The notes under the pieces were generated by a model. It was not told the origin of the DNA. It saw nothing but the letters and a program-made list of their open reading frames with translations, and searched no databases. A program made the position numbers and the translations under genes. A stretch of DNA of 64,000 nt. Source: Paenibacillus sp. HB172176. GTDB taxonomy: Bacteria > Bacillota > Bacilli > Paenibacillales > Paenibacillaceae. The first letter of the stretch is position 1. Each line of letters starts with the position of its first letter. Shown here piece by piece: positions 17,802-27,034 of this stretch. The stretch lies in NCBI RefSeq assembly GCF_011947265.1, contig NZ_JAATHD010000001.1, positions 1 to 64,000 on the forward strand, read 5' to 3'.

Positions 17802-19553
17802 ATGAAAGAGAACAAACGTATAGCGGTCAATGGAAGGGAGAAAGTGATACCCATTCAATGGGATGCTACGTTTTTCTTCGAGCGGGCCGTGCGTTCGCTG
17901 GATCGTTACCATTATGACAAGGCACTCAAATACTTTCGCAGAGCGGTAGAATACGAACCGGACAATCCGGTTAATCATTGCAATATGGCAGGGATTATGT
18001 CCGAGATGGGCAACTACGAAAGCTCGAATGATGTGCTGAAATGGATTGTGAACGAGCTCGATCCGACCATGACGGAGTGTTATTTCTACATGGCGAATAA
18101 TTACGCCAACATGGATCAATTCGAAGATGCGGAATCCTCGCTTGTTCATTATCTGCAGGAAGACCATGACGGACAATACCTGGACGAGGCGGAGGAAATG
18201 CTCGATTTGCTTCATTACGAGCTCGAGCGTCCAACAAAGCTGAAGACTATAAAATCAAGAGAAGGCATGATCGAGCATGATCAGGCAAGGACTCTTCTGG
18301 AGGAAGGCAAGTTCACCGAGGCCGTGCGCATTCTTGAGGATATTGTAGAGAAGCAACCCGAATTTCTGGCTGCCCGCAATAATCTGGCGCTGGCTTATTA
18401 TTATATGGGATTGTTCGACAAGGCGATGGAATCTATCGGAAATGTGTTGGCGATCGAGCAAGGGAATCTCCATGCGTTATGCAATTTGGCGATCTTCTAT
18501 CAGCATGAGGGAGACACTTCAAACCTGATTGAGCTGACCGCGCAATTGAAGCGTATGGTTCCGTTCCATCAGGAACACGTGTTCAAGCTGGCGACGACAA
18601 TGGGCATACTAAGCGAGCATGGAGAGGCATATCGGCATTTCACCCGGCTCTTGAAGGATGCGGAGGTTCCGCAGGATCCCTGTCTCTATCATTACGCAGC
18701 CGTCGCCGCTTGTCATACCGGCAGATTGCAGGAAGCGGAGAGATTGTGGCGGCAGGCGCTTAAGCTGGATGGAGAGTCGGGCATTCCGCAATACTATATG
18801 GAGCAGTTAGCTGTCATGAAGAGCGGAGGCGAGACTTCGTCCATCAGCTATCATTATCATCTTCCTTTCGAGGAGCAGTTCAAGCTGTGGGGAAAGTCCT
18901 CCGAGGGCATACCTGATCATCTGAAGCGGGATCCGCTTGTGCGCTCTTCTTTCTTCTGGGCGCTGCGCCACGGCGATCAGCACACGAAGCTTCAAGTGAT
19001 TCAAGCGTTCGGCATGATTGCCGACAATGAAGTGAAGGATGTGCTTCGCGCTTTTTTGCTGGAACTGGATGAAGATGATTATTTGAAGAAAATCGCCCTG
19101 TTCGTATTGCGCACAATTGGCGTGCAGGAGTCGCTTCCCGTCGTTCTGGAAGGGAAGAAGACGTGGGTTGAACCGAAGCAGATGCCTTCGCGGCTTCCGG
19201 AATGGGATGAGAAGTGGGAAGCGGTGGCGCAGTCGGCCATCAGCCGCATGGCGAAGCAATATGATTTGGTGCAGCAGCATGATATGATGACATTATGGGT
19301 AGAGTTCCTGACAAGGGTCTATCCGAATGTGCCCAAGCTGGCGAAGCCCGACGGCTGGGCGGCAGCGCTTGAATATTTGACGGCCAAGATGCACCGTAGA
19401 ACAATCTCCTATCACGAGGTTGCGCTGCGGTATGACACGTCGATCACGACGGTCAGCAAGCATGTGAAGCTAATAGATGAAGTATGCGGCATCAAAGAGA
19501 AGATGAAGTCGATCAACAATGTGTTCTTCGGAGAGGATCCGAAGAGAGATTAA
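17802..19553 (+). CDS. yvcD: Tetratricopeptide repeat protein (YvcD-like)
   Basis: A 583-residue protein with several TPR units in the first half (for example ALKYFRRAVEYEPDNP, AVRILEDIVEKQPEF, AMESIGNVLAIEQGN), a helical middle, and a C-terminal segment that reads like a helix-turn-helix (ISYHEVALRYDTSITTVSKHV). It is probably a cytoplasmic scaffold or regulatory protein; no enzyme motif is seen. An ATG 10 bases after AAGGAGG is taken; a TTG two codons earlier is also possible. Its place before trxB matches the yvcD-trxB order of Bacillus. Confidence 0.8.
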   Translation: MKENKRIAVNGREKVIPIQWDATFFFERAVRSLDRYHYDKALKYFRRAVEYEPDNPVNHCNMAGIMSEMGNYESSNDVLKWIVNELDPTMTECYFYMANNYANMDQFEDAESSLVHYLQEDHDGQYLDEAEEMLDLLHYELERPTKLKTIKSREGMIEHDQARTLLEEGKFTEAVRILEDIVEKQPEFLAARNNLALAYYYMGLFDKAMESIGNVLAIEQGNLHALCNLAIFYQHEGDTSNLIELTAQLKRMVPFHQEHVFKLATTMGILSEHGEAYRHFTRLLKDAEVPQDPCLYHYAAVAACHTGRLQEAERLWRQALKLDGESGIPQYYMEQLAVMKSGGETSSISYHYHLPFEEQFKLWGKSSEGIPDHLKRDPLVRSSFFWALRHGDQHTKLQVIQAFGMIADNEVKDVLRAFLLELDEDDYLKKIALFVLRTIGVQESLPVVLEGKKTWVEPKQMPSRLPEWDEKWEAVAQSAISRMAKQYDLVQQHDMMTLWVEFLTRVYPNVPKLAKPDGWAAALEYLTAKMHRRTISYHEVALRYDTSITTVSKHVKLIDEVCGIKEKMKSINNVFFGEDPKRD

Positions 19554-19573
19554 TTCGTACGAGGTGAAGGGAA

Positions 19574-20521
19574 ATGTACAAATCGATTATTATTGGAACG
19601 GGTCCTGCCGGACTTACTGCCGCGATTTATCTGGCGAGAGCGAATATGAGTCCGCTTATTATCGAAGGGCCGGAGCCGGGAGGGCAGCTCACAACGACGA
19701 CCGAAGTCGAGAATTTTCCAGGATTCCCGGAAGGCATTATGGGGCCTCAGCTTATGGAGAACATGCGCAAGCAAGCCGAGCGGTTCGGCGCTACCTTCAT
19801 GACGGGCTGGGTGAACAGCGTGGATATGTCCGAGCGACCCTTCAAGCTTCAAGTGGAAGGCAAGGGCGAAATTGTCGGCGAGAGCCTGATCATTTCGACA
19901 GGCGCCTCGGCTCGTTACCTGGGCATACCGGGCGAGAAGGATAATGTCGGCAAAGGCGTCAGCACCTGCGCAACTTGCGACGGCTTCTTCTTCCGGGGTA
20001 AAAAAATCATCGTTGTGGGCGGCGGCGATTCGGCCATGGAGGAAGCAAGCTTCTTGACGAAGTTCGCTACGAACGTCGAGCTCGTTCATCGCAGAGACGA
20101 GCTGCGTGCATCGAAGATTATGCAAGACCGAGCGAAGGAGAACGAGAAAATCAGCTGGAGCTTGAACATGACGCCTCTTGAAGTGGTGGCGACGGGAATG
20201 GGCGTGACCGGCCTTAAGGTGCGCGACAATGAGTCGGGCGAGGAGAAGGTTATCGAAACGAACGGGATCTTCATTGCCATCGGACATACGCCGAACACGA
20301 AATTCCTGGAGGGTCAAATCGACAGGGATGAGAATGGGTACATAAAAGTGAAGCCGGGCACCTCCGAGACCAATGTACCGGGCGTATTCGCTTGCGGCGA
20401 TGTACAGGACAGCAAATATCGCCAAGCCATTACTGCCGCGGGCAGCGGATGCATGGCAGCTCTCGATTGCGAGAGATATTTGGAGGGAAGCATGGTTCAC
20501 GATTGGAGCCAATCGATCTGA
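19574..20521 (+). CDS. trxB: Thioredoxin-disulfide reductase
   Basis: A 315-residue low-molecular-weight flavoenzyme that reduces thioredoxin with NADPH. FAD-binding GTGPAG is at residues 8-13, the redox-active CATC at 132-135, the NADPH-binding GGGDSA at 149-154 and the C-terminal FAD motif GVFACGDVQD near 275. Start follows GAGGTGAAGGG. It lies 20 bases after yvcD. Confidence 0.97.
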   Translation: MYKSIIIGTGPAGLTAAIYLARANMSPLIIEGPEPGGQLTTTTEVENFPGFPEGIMGPQLMENMRKQAERFGATFMTGWVNSVDMSERPFKLQVEGKGEIVGESLIISTGASARYLGIPGEKDNVGKGVSTCATCDGFFFRGKKIIVVGGGDSAMEEASFLTKFATNVELVHRRDELRASKIMQDRAKENEKISWSLNMTPLEVVATGMGVTGLKVRDNESGEEKVIETNGIFIAIGHTPNTKFLEGQIDRDENGYIKVKPGTSETNVPGVFACGDVQDSKYRQAITAAGSGCMAALDCERYLEGSMVHDWSQSI

Positions 20522-20539
20522 TTCTGTGCTGATTTGCTT

Positions 20540-20585
20540 GAGGACTGCATCTGAAGCGCCGACGGCCTTTAGCTCGCAGTCCTCC
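20540..20585 (+). terminator. Hairpin after trxB, probable terminator
   Basis: GAGGACTGC pairs with GCAGTCCTC over a 27-base loop, followed by CATTATTTT. It is a weak intrinsic terminator, or a processing site. Confidence 0.5.
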
Positions 20586-20656
20586 ATTATTTTCTCTTGG
20601 GAAAGAGCGGTTCGAGGCTCCCTCGCTGCGGCACCAGACAGCCGCAGGCTTACGCC

Positions 20657-20685
20657 TTGACCGAAGCGTGTGCAACGCTTATAGT
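20657..20685 (+). promoter_or_regulatory. Promoter for glcK-rapZ-glmR-whiA
   Basis: TTGACC at 20657-20662, a 17-base spacer and TATAGT at 20680-20685, 44 bases before the glcK ATG. Confidence 0.7.
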
Positions 20686-20728
20686 GGGTACAGAGAATGT
20701 TAACTTTAACGATAAGGTGGCTTTGTCA

Positions 20729-21679
20729 ATGTCTGAACAGATTTATGTTGGAGTCGATGTCGGCGGAACGACAATTAAAGTAGGAATTTGCGATGCGGAG
20801 GGCAATCTGCTGCATACGTACGAAGGACCGACCGAAACAAGCAAGGGAACTCCTGCCATCCTGCAAAATATTGCAAAGTACGCAAGATTGATTGTTGAAG
20901 AATCTTCTTATGACTGGGATCAGGTTGGCGGCGTCGGCGTCGGTATCGCCGGATTTCTCGACATCCCGACCGGTTATGTGAAATTTTCCGCTAATTTGAA
21001 TATAGTCGACACCGATTTGAAGGGTTATCTGGAGCAGGAGCTGCAGAAGACGATTAAAATAAACAATGACGCGAATGTCGCAGCGCTTGGCGAAGCATGG
21101 GCGGGCGCGGGCAGAGGCGTTCCGAACTGCGTATGCTATACGCTCGGAACTGGCGTGGGCGGCGGCATCATCATCGATGGGAAGATTGTTGAAGGGTTCG
21201 CAAGCATGGCCGGCGAGCTCGGTCATATCTCGATCGTTCCCGATCTCGAGGCGATTCAGTGCGGCTGCGGCAAGCTGGGGTGTCTGGAGACGGTTTCCTC
21301 CGCTACGGGCATTATTCGCATGGCCAAGGATGCCGTGGAGCGTTCCGATCGGACTTCTCTCGCGCAGGTGGACAATATAATGGCGAAGGATGTCATCGAC
21401 GCCGCGAAAGCCGGGGATGAAGTCGCGGCGCGTATTGTGAGCCGGGCAGCATTCTATCTCGGCAAGTCGCTGGCCATGATGGCGGTTGTGCTTAATCCGC
21501 AATATTTCATTATTGGCGGCGGCGTGTCGAAGGCGGGGGACTTTCTGTTCGATCAAATTCGTGAGGTATTCGACAAATATACGCAGGATGCGGCGAAGGA
21601 AGGCGTGCATATTGTTCCGGCCACGCTGGGCAATAACGCAGGAGTCGTAGGCGCTGCGGGACTAATACTAAGAGGATAG
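20729..21679 (+). CDS. glcK: ROK-family glucokinase
   Basis: A 316-residue kinase phosphorylating glucose with ATP. ATP-binding GVDVGGTT is at residues 8-15, NDAN at 113-116, the glucose-contacting ELGH at 163-166 and the ROK zinc motif CGCGKLGCLE at 178-187. The ATG has AAGGTGG 8 bases upstream; the 44-codon in-frame extension contains a promoter and is rejected. In B. subtilis glcK is elsewhere, so its insertion between trxB and rapZ is a lineage feature. Substrate could also be another hexose. Confidence 0.93.
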   Translation: MSEQIYVGVDVGGTTIKVGICDAEGNLLHTYEGPTETSKGTPAILQNIAKYARLIVEESSYDWDQVGGVGVGIAGFLDIPTGYVKFSANLNIVDTDLKGYLEQELQKTIKINNDANVAALGEAWAGAGRGVPNCVCYTLGTGVGGGIIIDGKIVEGFASMAGELGHISIVPDLEAIQCGCGKLGCLETVSSATGIIRMAKDAVERSDRTSLAQVDNIMAKDVIDAAKAGDEVAARIVSRAAFYLGKSLAMMAVVLNPQYFIIGGGVSKAGDFLFDQIREVFDKYTQDAAKEGVHIVPATLGNNAGVVGAAGLILRG

Positions 21680-21692
21680 TAGGTGTTTGCTC

Positions 21693-22580
21693 ATGGATAC
21701 GGCAGCGACACTGGCAAAGCTTGTCATTATTACCGGGATGTCGGGCGCCGGCAAGACCATTGCCGTTCAAAGCCTGGAGGACCTCGGTTTCTTCTGCGTC
21801 GATAACTTGCCGCCCGTACTCATACCGAAGTTCGCGGAATTAATCGAACAATCCAATGGCAAGATCGGAAAGGTTGCGCTCGTGATCGATTTGCGCGGGA
21901 GAGAATTTTTCACTGCGCTCTCGGAATCCCTAGCCTATATCAAGGATCATCATACGATAAGCTGCGAGATTCTATTCCTTGACGCGACGGACGAGGTGCT
22001 GGTTCAACGCTATAAGGAAAGCAGACGCAGACATCCGCTTGCGCCGCAGGGCATGCCGCTTGAAGGCATTCATTATGAACGCAGAATGCTTGAGGATCTG
22101 AAGGGCTCGGCTTCTCAAGTCATCGATACCTCCAGCTTGAAGCCGCTTCAGCTCAAAGAGCGAATCATTACGCATTTCACGAATGTCGAGCAGAACAATT
22201 TGTCGATTAACGTCACTTCCTTCGGCTTCAAATACGGCGTGCCCATCGATGCCGATCTCATCTTCGATGTCCGTTTTTTGCCGAACCCCCACTATGTGGA
22301 GGCTTTAAGGCCGAATACCGGACAAAATCCGGATGTCTACGATTATGTGATGAAATGGCCGGAGACTCAGCAATTTTTGAGCAAACTGCTGGATATGCTT
22401 CAATTTCTCATCCCCCTCTACCGCAAGGAAGGGAAGAGCCAGGTGGTCATCGGTATCGGCTGTACCGGAGGCAAGCATCGCTCGGTGGCGATAGCCGAAT
22501 ATTTGGGAAGAATGCTGGGGAGCAGTGATACGGAAAAGGTGCGTGTCACCCATCGTGACTCCGAACGAGATAAGCATTGA
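21693..22580 (+). CDS. rapZ: RNase adapter / nucleotide-binding protein RapZ (YvcJ)
   Basis: A 295-residue P-loop protein: Walker A GMSGAGKT at 15-22, then the family motif FFCVDNLPP near 33-41, and a C-terminal domain with GIGCTGGKHRSV. In E. coli RapZ controls glmS mRNA decay; Bacillus YvcJ is a GTP/ATP-hydrolysing protein with a less clear role. The ATG at 21693 is preferred to the TTG two codons earlier because AGGTG lies 7 bases upstream. It is 12 bases before glmR. Confidence 0.95.
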   Translation: MDTAATLAKLVIITGMSGAGKTIAVQSLEDLGFFCVDNLPPVLIPKFAELIEQSNGKIGKVALVIDLRGREFFTALSESLAYIKDHHTISCEILFLDATDEVLVQRYKESRRRHPLAPQGMPLEGIHYERRMLEDLKGSASQVIDTSSLKPLQLKERIITHFTNVEQNNLSINVTSFGFKYGVPIDADLIFDVRFLPNPHYVEALRPNTGQNPDVYDYVMKWPETQQFLSKLLDMLQFLIPLYRKEGKSQVVIGIGCTGGKHRSVAIAEYLGRMLGSSDTEKVRVTHRDSERDKH

Positions 22581-22592
22581 CGGGGTGAGAGG

Positions 22593-23579
22593 ATGCAGAC
22601 GATTCAGAAGATTGTAAGACGGCCCAAGATTGTTGTTATCGGCGGCGGGACGGGGCTGTCTGTCATGCTTCGAGGTCTGAAGGAGAAGCCGCTCGATATT
22701 ACGGCGATTGTAACGGTGGCGGATGACGGCGGAAGCTCAGGCATTCTTCGCAGCGAATTGCAAATTCCGCCGCCTGGCGACATTCGGAATGTGCTGATTG
22801 CTTTGGCAGACGCGGAGCCCTTGCTGCGAGATGTATTGAAGTATCGCTTTAATACAGGCACCGCTCTCGCTGGACATAGCTTGGGTAATTTGATGCTTGC
22901 CGCGATGACGGATATCTCCGGTGATTTCGTCAGCGGCATCAGGCAGCTTAGCCAAGTGCTTGCCGTCAGGGGAAGGGTGCTGCCTGCCGCGAATCGCGCG
23001 ATTGTGCTGCATGCCGAACTGGAGGACGGCAGCATCGTGACGGGCGAATCCATGATTCCGAAGGCAGGCAAAGCGATTAAGCGTGTATTTCTTGATCCGG
23101 TCGACGTGGAGCCGCTTGCGGAAGCGGTCGAGGCGCTGGAGCAGGCGGATGCGATACTGATCGGTCCGGGAAGTCTATATACGAGCATTATGCCGAATTT
23201 GCTGGTTCCCAAGCTGGCGCAAGCGATTGTGGCATCCGAAGCGGTCAAGTTATTCGTGTGCAATGTCATGACGCAGCCTGGCGAAACGGATAATTATTCG
23301 GTCGGCGATCATCTGGAAGCGATCTATGCTCATATCGGTCATCATTTATTCGATTATGTTATCGTGAACGACGGCGAAATTCCTCCGCAGGTGGAAGCGC
23401 AGTACGCCGAGCTTGGTTCGAAAGCGGTGCATCTGGATTTGGATGTGCTGACCCAGAAAGGGTACAAGGTCATTGCGGACCGGCTGGTGCTGTTTCGCAA
23501 ATTTTTAAGGCATGACGCCGAGCGGTTAAGTCATCATATCTATAAGCTTGTTGAGAATTGGATGTTACGAAAGAGGTGA
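22593..23579 (+). CDS. glmR: Gluconeogenesis factor GlmR (YvcK)
   Basis: A 328-residue CofD-like protein. Visible motifs: VVIGGGTGLSVMLRGLK near the N-terminus, TVADDGGSSG, and GPGSLYTSIMPNL. In Bacillus it binds UDP-GlcNAc, stimulates GlmS and is needed for growth on gluconeogenic carbon sources. Start has GAGAGG 2-8 bases upstream. Operon with rapZ and whiA (6-base gap). Confidence 0.95.
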   Translation: MQTIQKIVRRPKIVVIGGGTGLSVMLRGLKEKPLDITAIVTVADDGGSSGILRSELQIPPPGDIRNVLIALADAEPLLRDVLKYRFNTGTALAGHSLGNLMLAAMTDISGDFVSGIRQLSQVLAVRGRVLPAANRAIVLHAELEDGSIVTGESMIPKAGKAIKRVFLDPVDVEPLAEAVEALEQADAILIGPGSLYTSIMPNLLVPKLAQAIVASEAVKLFVCNVMTQPGETDNYSVGDHLEAIYAHIGHHLFDYVIVNDGEIPPQVEAQYAELGSKAVHLDLDVLTQKGYKVIADRLVLFRKFLRHDAERLSHHIYKLVENWMLRKR

Positions 23580-23585
23580 GGAACA

Positions 23586-24527
23586 ATGTCTTTTGCGGCG
23601 CAAACGAAGAAGGAACTGACGTTAATCGAAACGGATAGCTGTTGTGAGCGCGCCGAGTTGTCTGCGCTTATTCGGATGAACGGATCGGTCAGTCTGTCCA
23701 GCCGCAAGGTTGTTCTGGACATCTCTACGGAGAATGCCGCGATCGCAAGAAGAATTTACTCTCTCATGAAACGTCATTTCGATGTTCATATTGAACTGCT
23801 TGTGCGCAAGAAAATGCGACTTAAGAAGAATAATGTATATATCGTGCGCATGCCAAGCCAGGTGCAAGAGGTGTTGAAAGAGCTTTGCATTGTATCCGAA
23901 GGCTTTAACTTCAACCTTGGCATCGATAAAGAGATTATCCGCAAGCCTTGCTGCAAGCGTTCGTATCTTCGAGGCGCGTTCCTGGCTGGCGGCTCTGTGA
24001 ACAACCCCGAAGGCTCCTCGTACCATCTGGAGATCGCTTCGATGTACGAGGAGCATTGCGTCTCGCTCGTCGACCTGGCGAATAAGTTCGACTTGAATGC
24101 AAGATGCATTGAACGCAAGAAGGGCTTTATCTTCTACTTGAAGGAAGGCGAGAAGATTATCGAGCTTCTCAGTATTATCGGCGCGCATCAGGCGCTCTTC
24201 AAATTCGAGGATGTGCGGATTATGCGCGATATGCGCAATTCGGTGAATCGAATCGTGAACTGCGAAACGGCGAATTTGAACAAGACGATCGGGGCGGCGG
24301 TACGTCAGATCGACAATATTAAGCTCCTGCAGAAGGAAGTCGGTCTCGAAAGCCTGCCGGATAAGCTGCGGGAGGTTGCGGAGATAAGGCTTCAGCATCC
24401 CGATTTGAACCTTACCGAGGTCGGCGAGCTGCTGAAAAGCAAGGTCAGCAAATCGGGAGTTAATCACCGACTTCGCAAAATCGACGAATTAGCGGAAAAA
24501 ATACGGGGCGGAACAACTTTTGCCTAG
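23586..24527 (+). CDS. whiA: DNA-binding protein WhiA
   Basis: A 313-residue protein with an N-terminal LAGLIDADG-like domain ([22 protein letters not shown] region near 130-150, without nuclease activity in the family) and a C-terminal HTH ([19 protein letters not shown]). In Bacillus it influences cell division and chromosome segregation; in Streptomyces it is a sporulation regulator. Third gene of the conserved rapZ-glmR-whiA set. Confidence 0.96.
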   Translation: MSFAAQTKKELTLIETDSCCERAELSALIRMNGSVSLSSRKVVLDISTENAAIARRIYSLMKRHFDVHIELLVRKKMRLKKNNVYIVRMPSQVQEVLKELCIVSEGFNFNLGIDKEIIRKPCCKRSYLRGAFLAGGSVNNPEGSSYHLEIASMYEEHCVSLVDLANKFDLNARCIERKKGFIFYLKEGEKIIELLSIIGAHQALFKFEDVRIMRDMRNSVNRIVNCETANLNKTIGAAVRQIDNIKLLQKEVGLESLPDKLREVAEIRLQHPDLNLTEVGELLKSKVSKSGVNHRLRKIDELAEKIRGGTTFA

Positions 24528-24623
24528 TGCAACAGCTTGTATAATGATATAATGTGTTGTAATTGGCTTTTATTTTTCAATCGCATGTTCGTGCTTTAGT
24601 AAAATATAGGGGGTATGATTTCC

Positions 24624-24893
24624 ATGACAAGGCTACCGGTTGTCGTTCGGCTCAAGACGGGGCTTCATGCGAGACCTGCGGCATTATTCGTTCAAGAAGC
24701 GAACAAATTCTCCTCCGAGGTGTTTGTAGAGAAGAACGATAAGAAGGTAAACGCAAAATCAATAATGGGTATTATGAGCCTTGCCATTAGCTCGGGCACT
24801 GAAATTTCCATTAGTGCAGAAGGTTCGGACGCTGAACAGGCTGTAAACGCTTTAGTCGCATTGGTCAGCAAAGAAGAACTTGAAAACCAATAA
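24624..24893 (+). CDS. crh: HPr-family phosphocarrier at the crh locus, with His-15 and Ser-46
   Basis: An 89-residue HPr-fold protein. Counting from the ATG at 24624 (10 bases after AGGGGG) puts the catalytic His at 15 (GLHARPAALFVQEAN) and the HprK target Ser at 46 (KSIMGIM), the canonical numbering. Sequence around both sites is closer to Crh than to HPr, and the position after whiA is the crh position. B. subtilis Crh has Gln-15 and cannot take part in PTS transfer; this one keeps the His, so it might accept phosphate from enzyme I as well as from HprK. Whether a separate ptsH exists cannot be seen here. Confidence 0.9.
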   Translation: MTRLPVVVRLKTGLHARPAALFVQEANKFSSEVFVEKNDKKVNAKSIMGIMSLAISSGTEISISAEGSDAEQAVNALVALVSKEELENQ

Positions 24894-25104
24894 GGATATG
24901 CGAAGGACAGCAATCGTCCTATAATGAGCAAAGCAAAGGGGTCTTTTGTGTGGTTTTTTCGAACGCACAGAAGGCTCTTGTTTGCGTTTCCAGCAGGTTA
25001 AAGAGCAATTCTGTCTCTTGAAAACGTCTCGACTTTGGCAAGAACGATGTGCTTGCTTCATTTTGGAGGATTAGATTGGCGAATATAAGGGAAAGTCATA
25101 ACTA

Positions 25105-25142
25105 AGAGACCTGGAGCTTCATGGGGAGCTTTCCAGGTCTCT
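25105..25142. terminator. Bidirectional terminator between crh and ldh
   Basis: An 11-bp perfect stem, AGAGACCTGGA with TCCAGGTCTCT, lies between two convergent genes. The tail on the plus strand is ATTCTTTG and on the minus strand TTAGTTATG, so it may serve both. Confidence 0.7.
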
Positions 25143-25197
25143 ATTCTTTGAAATAAGCTTTGTTGAATCGGGTTGCGGCGAGAGGGAAGTCTTGACT

Positions 25198-26115
25198 CTA
25201 TGACAGCTGTAAGGTAGAAATGAGCCCTTTCAGTTTATCAGCGGATTTGTGCAGCAGAACGCGTTCATCCTCCGTAATCGGAATGTCTATGGGGCTTCTG
25301 ACGCCATTGCGATCCACAATGCAGGGAACGCCGAGATAAACATCGGATACGCCGTGATAGTCATGAAGTAGTGTCGAGAGGTGCAGGATGGCTCCCTCGT
25401 CCTTAAGAATGGCAGCGCAAATTCGATCCAGTGCGAGTGCGATGGCGTAGTAGGTCGCGCCCTTGGCTTCGATAATCTGATACGCAGCATCGCGCGTATT
25501 CATGAAAACCTCTTCTCGATCCGCTTCGGTTAGTTGCAGCGTCGAGCCGGCGACATTGGCAAGACTCCACAGCGGCAGCTCCGAATCACCATGCTCGCCA
25601 ATAATATGGGCGTGAACACTGCGAGGATCGATGTTCAGCTTCTGCCCGATCAGGTAGCGGAAGCGTGCGCTGTCTAGCAATGTGCCAGAGCCGATTACGC
25701 GTTCAACAGGAAGCTTCGCTTTCTTGTATGCCATATAGCTCATAATATCAACAGGATTGGAAGCGATAAGCAAAATAGCGTCTTTGTTGTATGGAAGTAT
25801 CCCTTCAATAATGCTGTCGAAAATGGCGACGTTGCGCTTCAGCAGTTCAGTCCGCGGCTCGCCTGGCTTCTGTGCAGCGCCTGCGGTGATGATAATGATA
25901 TCAGCGCCTGAACAATCCTCGTATGTTCCCGCCCAAACATCGGTATGATCGAGGAAGGGCATGCCATGATTCATGTCAAGCACGTCTCCGATTGCTTTGT
26001 TTTGGTTAGCGTCGATAAGAACGAGTTCATCTACTCGATTTCGGAGAAGAAGGGTGTATGCGGTTGTTGCGCCGACGGCGCCTGCTCCAATAATGACTAT
26101 TTTCGATTTTTTCAT
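25198..26115 (-). CDS. ldh: L-lactate dehydrogenase
   Basis: A 305-residue NAD-dependent enzyme reducing pyruvate to L-lactate. The Rossmann motif GAGAVGA is at residues 11-17, the substrate-binding Arg region near DSARFRYLIG, and the catalytic GEHGDSE near 175-181. The ATG follows AAAAAGGAG. It lies 18 bases downstream of an FNT channel gene on the same strand, so the two form a fermentation operon with a redox/oxygen-type operator at 27005. Malate dehydrogenase is unlikely because of the LDH-type loop. Confidence 0.94.
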   Translation of the reverse strand: MKKSKIVIIGAGAVGATTAYTLLLRNRVDELVLIDANQNKAIGDVLDMNHGMPFLDHTDVWAGTYEDCSGADIIIITAGAAQKPGEPRTELLKRNVAIFDSIIEGILPYNKDAILLIASNPVDIMSYMAYKKAKLPVERVIGSGTLLDSARFRYLIGQKLNIDPRSVHAHIIGEHGDSELPLWSLANVAGSTLQLTEADREEVFMNTRDAAYQIIEAKGATYYAIALALDRICAAILKDEGAILHLSTLLHDYHGVSDVYLGVPCIVDRNGVRSPIDIPITEDERVLLHKSADKLKGLISTLQLS

Positions 26116-26133
26116 CTTTCATCTCGCTCCTTT

Positions 26134-26916
26134 TTAGGCTTCATTTTCATAGAAGGGTTTGTTGACGTAATGATACATCATGCCCATTAGCACTCCGCCG
26201 CCAATAAGATTGCCTGCAGTGACAGGGATGATATTGTGAAATCCGCCAGCGTAAGAGAAGTTTGCAGGATCAATGACAAAGGCGATGGCGAATGTGCAGA
26301 GATTGGCAATGCTGTGCTCGTAGCCTGATATGAAGAAGCAGAAGACGAACAGCATCATGGCGAACATTTTTGCCCCGTCGTTTTTCATCGACATGGGAAC
26401 GAAGAAGGCGAGACAGACAAGCCAGTTACAAAGAATGGCCCGGAAGAACAGCTCGGTTACGGGAGCATTCATTTTCTTGTCGACAACCTCCAAGAGAAAG
26501 GTATTGACGTCGGGGCTTGCGAATAAGCCGGTTGTCCAGATGAGCAGAGCGAACGCAGCAGCTCCCAAAATATTTCCGATATAACTCAGCATCCATAATC
26601 GTACTGTGTCTGACCATCGTATACGCTTGCGCAAGGAGGCGTAACTGTAATAGAAGGTGTTGCCCGTGAACAAATCGCCTCCCCCATAGCTTATCAGAAT
26701 GATGGCGGCTCCGAACGTTATGGCAGCCATGGGATAAGTCATCGGCGAATGTTGGGAGTAGAAGAAGCTGCCTGTCTTGAAGGCGACGATGACGCCGAAG
26801 CCGATGAACATGCTGGCTAACATAGAACGGGAGAGATACCTCCACGCGCTGTTCTGATAAATACGAAGCTTCTTCAGAGCGAGCTGTTCAACCTTCTGTA
26901 ATGCTTCGATTTCCAA
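26134..26916 (-). CDS. Formate/nitrite transporter family (FNT) channel
   Basis: A 260-residue membrane protein with about six hydrophobic helices. FNT signatures include the FTGNTFYY region near residue 85 and the IIPVTAGNLIGGG stretch near 232. FNT proteins move small monocarboxylates or nitrite; the tight linkage to ldh suggests lactate (or formate) export. It starts with TTG at 26916, supported by AGGAGGTG about 7 bases upstream. Confidence 0.88.
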   Translation of the reverse strand: MEIEALQKVEQLALKKLRIYQNSAWRYLSRSMLASMFIGFGVIVAFKTGSFFYSQHSPMTYPMAAITFGAAIILISYGGGDLFTGNTFYYSYASLRKRIRWSDTVRLWMLSYIGNILGAAAFALLIWTTGLFASPDVNTFLLEVVDKKMNAPVTELFFRAILCNWLVCLAFFVPMSMKNDGAKMFAMMLFVFCFFISGYEHSIANLCTFAIAFVIDPANFSYAGGFHNIIPVTAGNLIGGGVLMGMMYHYVNKPFYENEA

Positions 26917-26977
26917 GTGGAATCACCTCCTGATAAGAAATGCTGGAACAGATGAGTGGGCTCCTTCTGTTGCTGTA

Positions 26978-27020
26978 ATGATACTCTCCAGCGAATCGCT
27001 ATGGTGTGACGAATATCACA
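26978..27020 (-). promoter_or_regulatory. FNR/Rex-type operator centred at about -41.5 and -10 box of the FNT-ldh operon
   Basis: TGTGA-N6-TCACA (27005-27020) is a perfect palindrome of the CRP/FNR type. On the minus strand a TATCAT -10 box at 26983-26978 puts the likely start site near 26971, so the palindrome centre falls about 41.5 bases upstream, the class II activator position. Rex sites share the TGTGA/TCACA core, so Rex is the alternative. Confidence 0.6.
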
Positions 27021-27034
27021 ATCGGTTGCGAACA

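Noticed and set aside
25076-25105. Nine-codon frame (TTG start, strong GGAGG) directly before the crh-ldh terminator
   Set aside because: Too short to judge and no gene downstream for it to regulate as a leader peptide.
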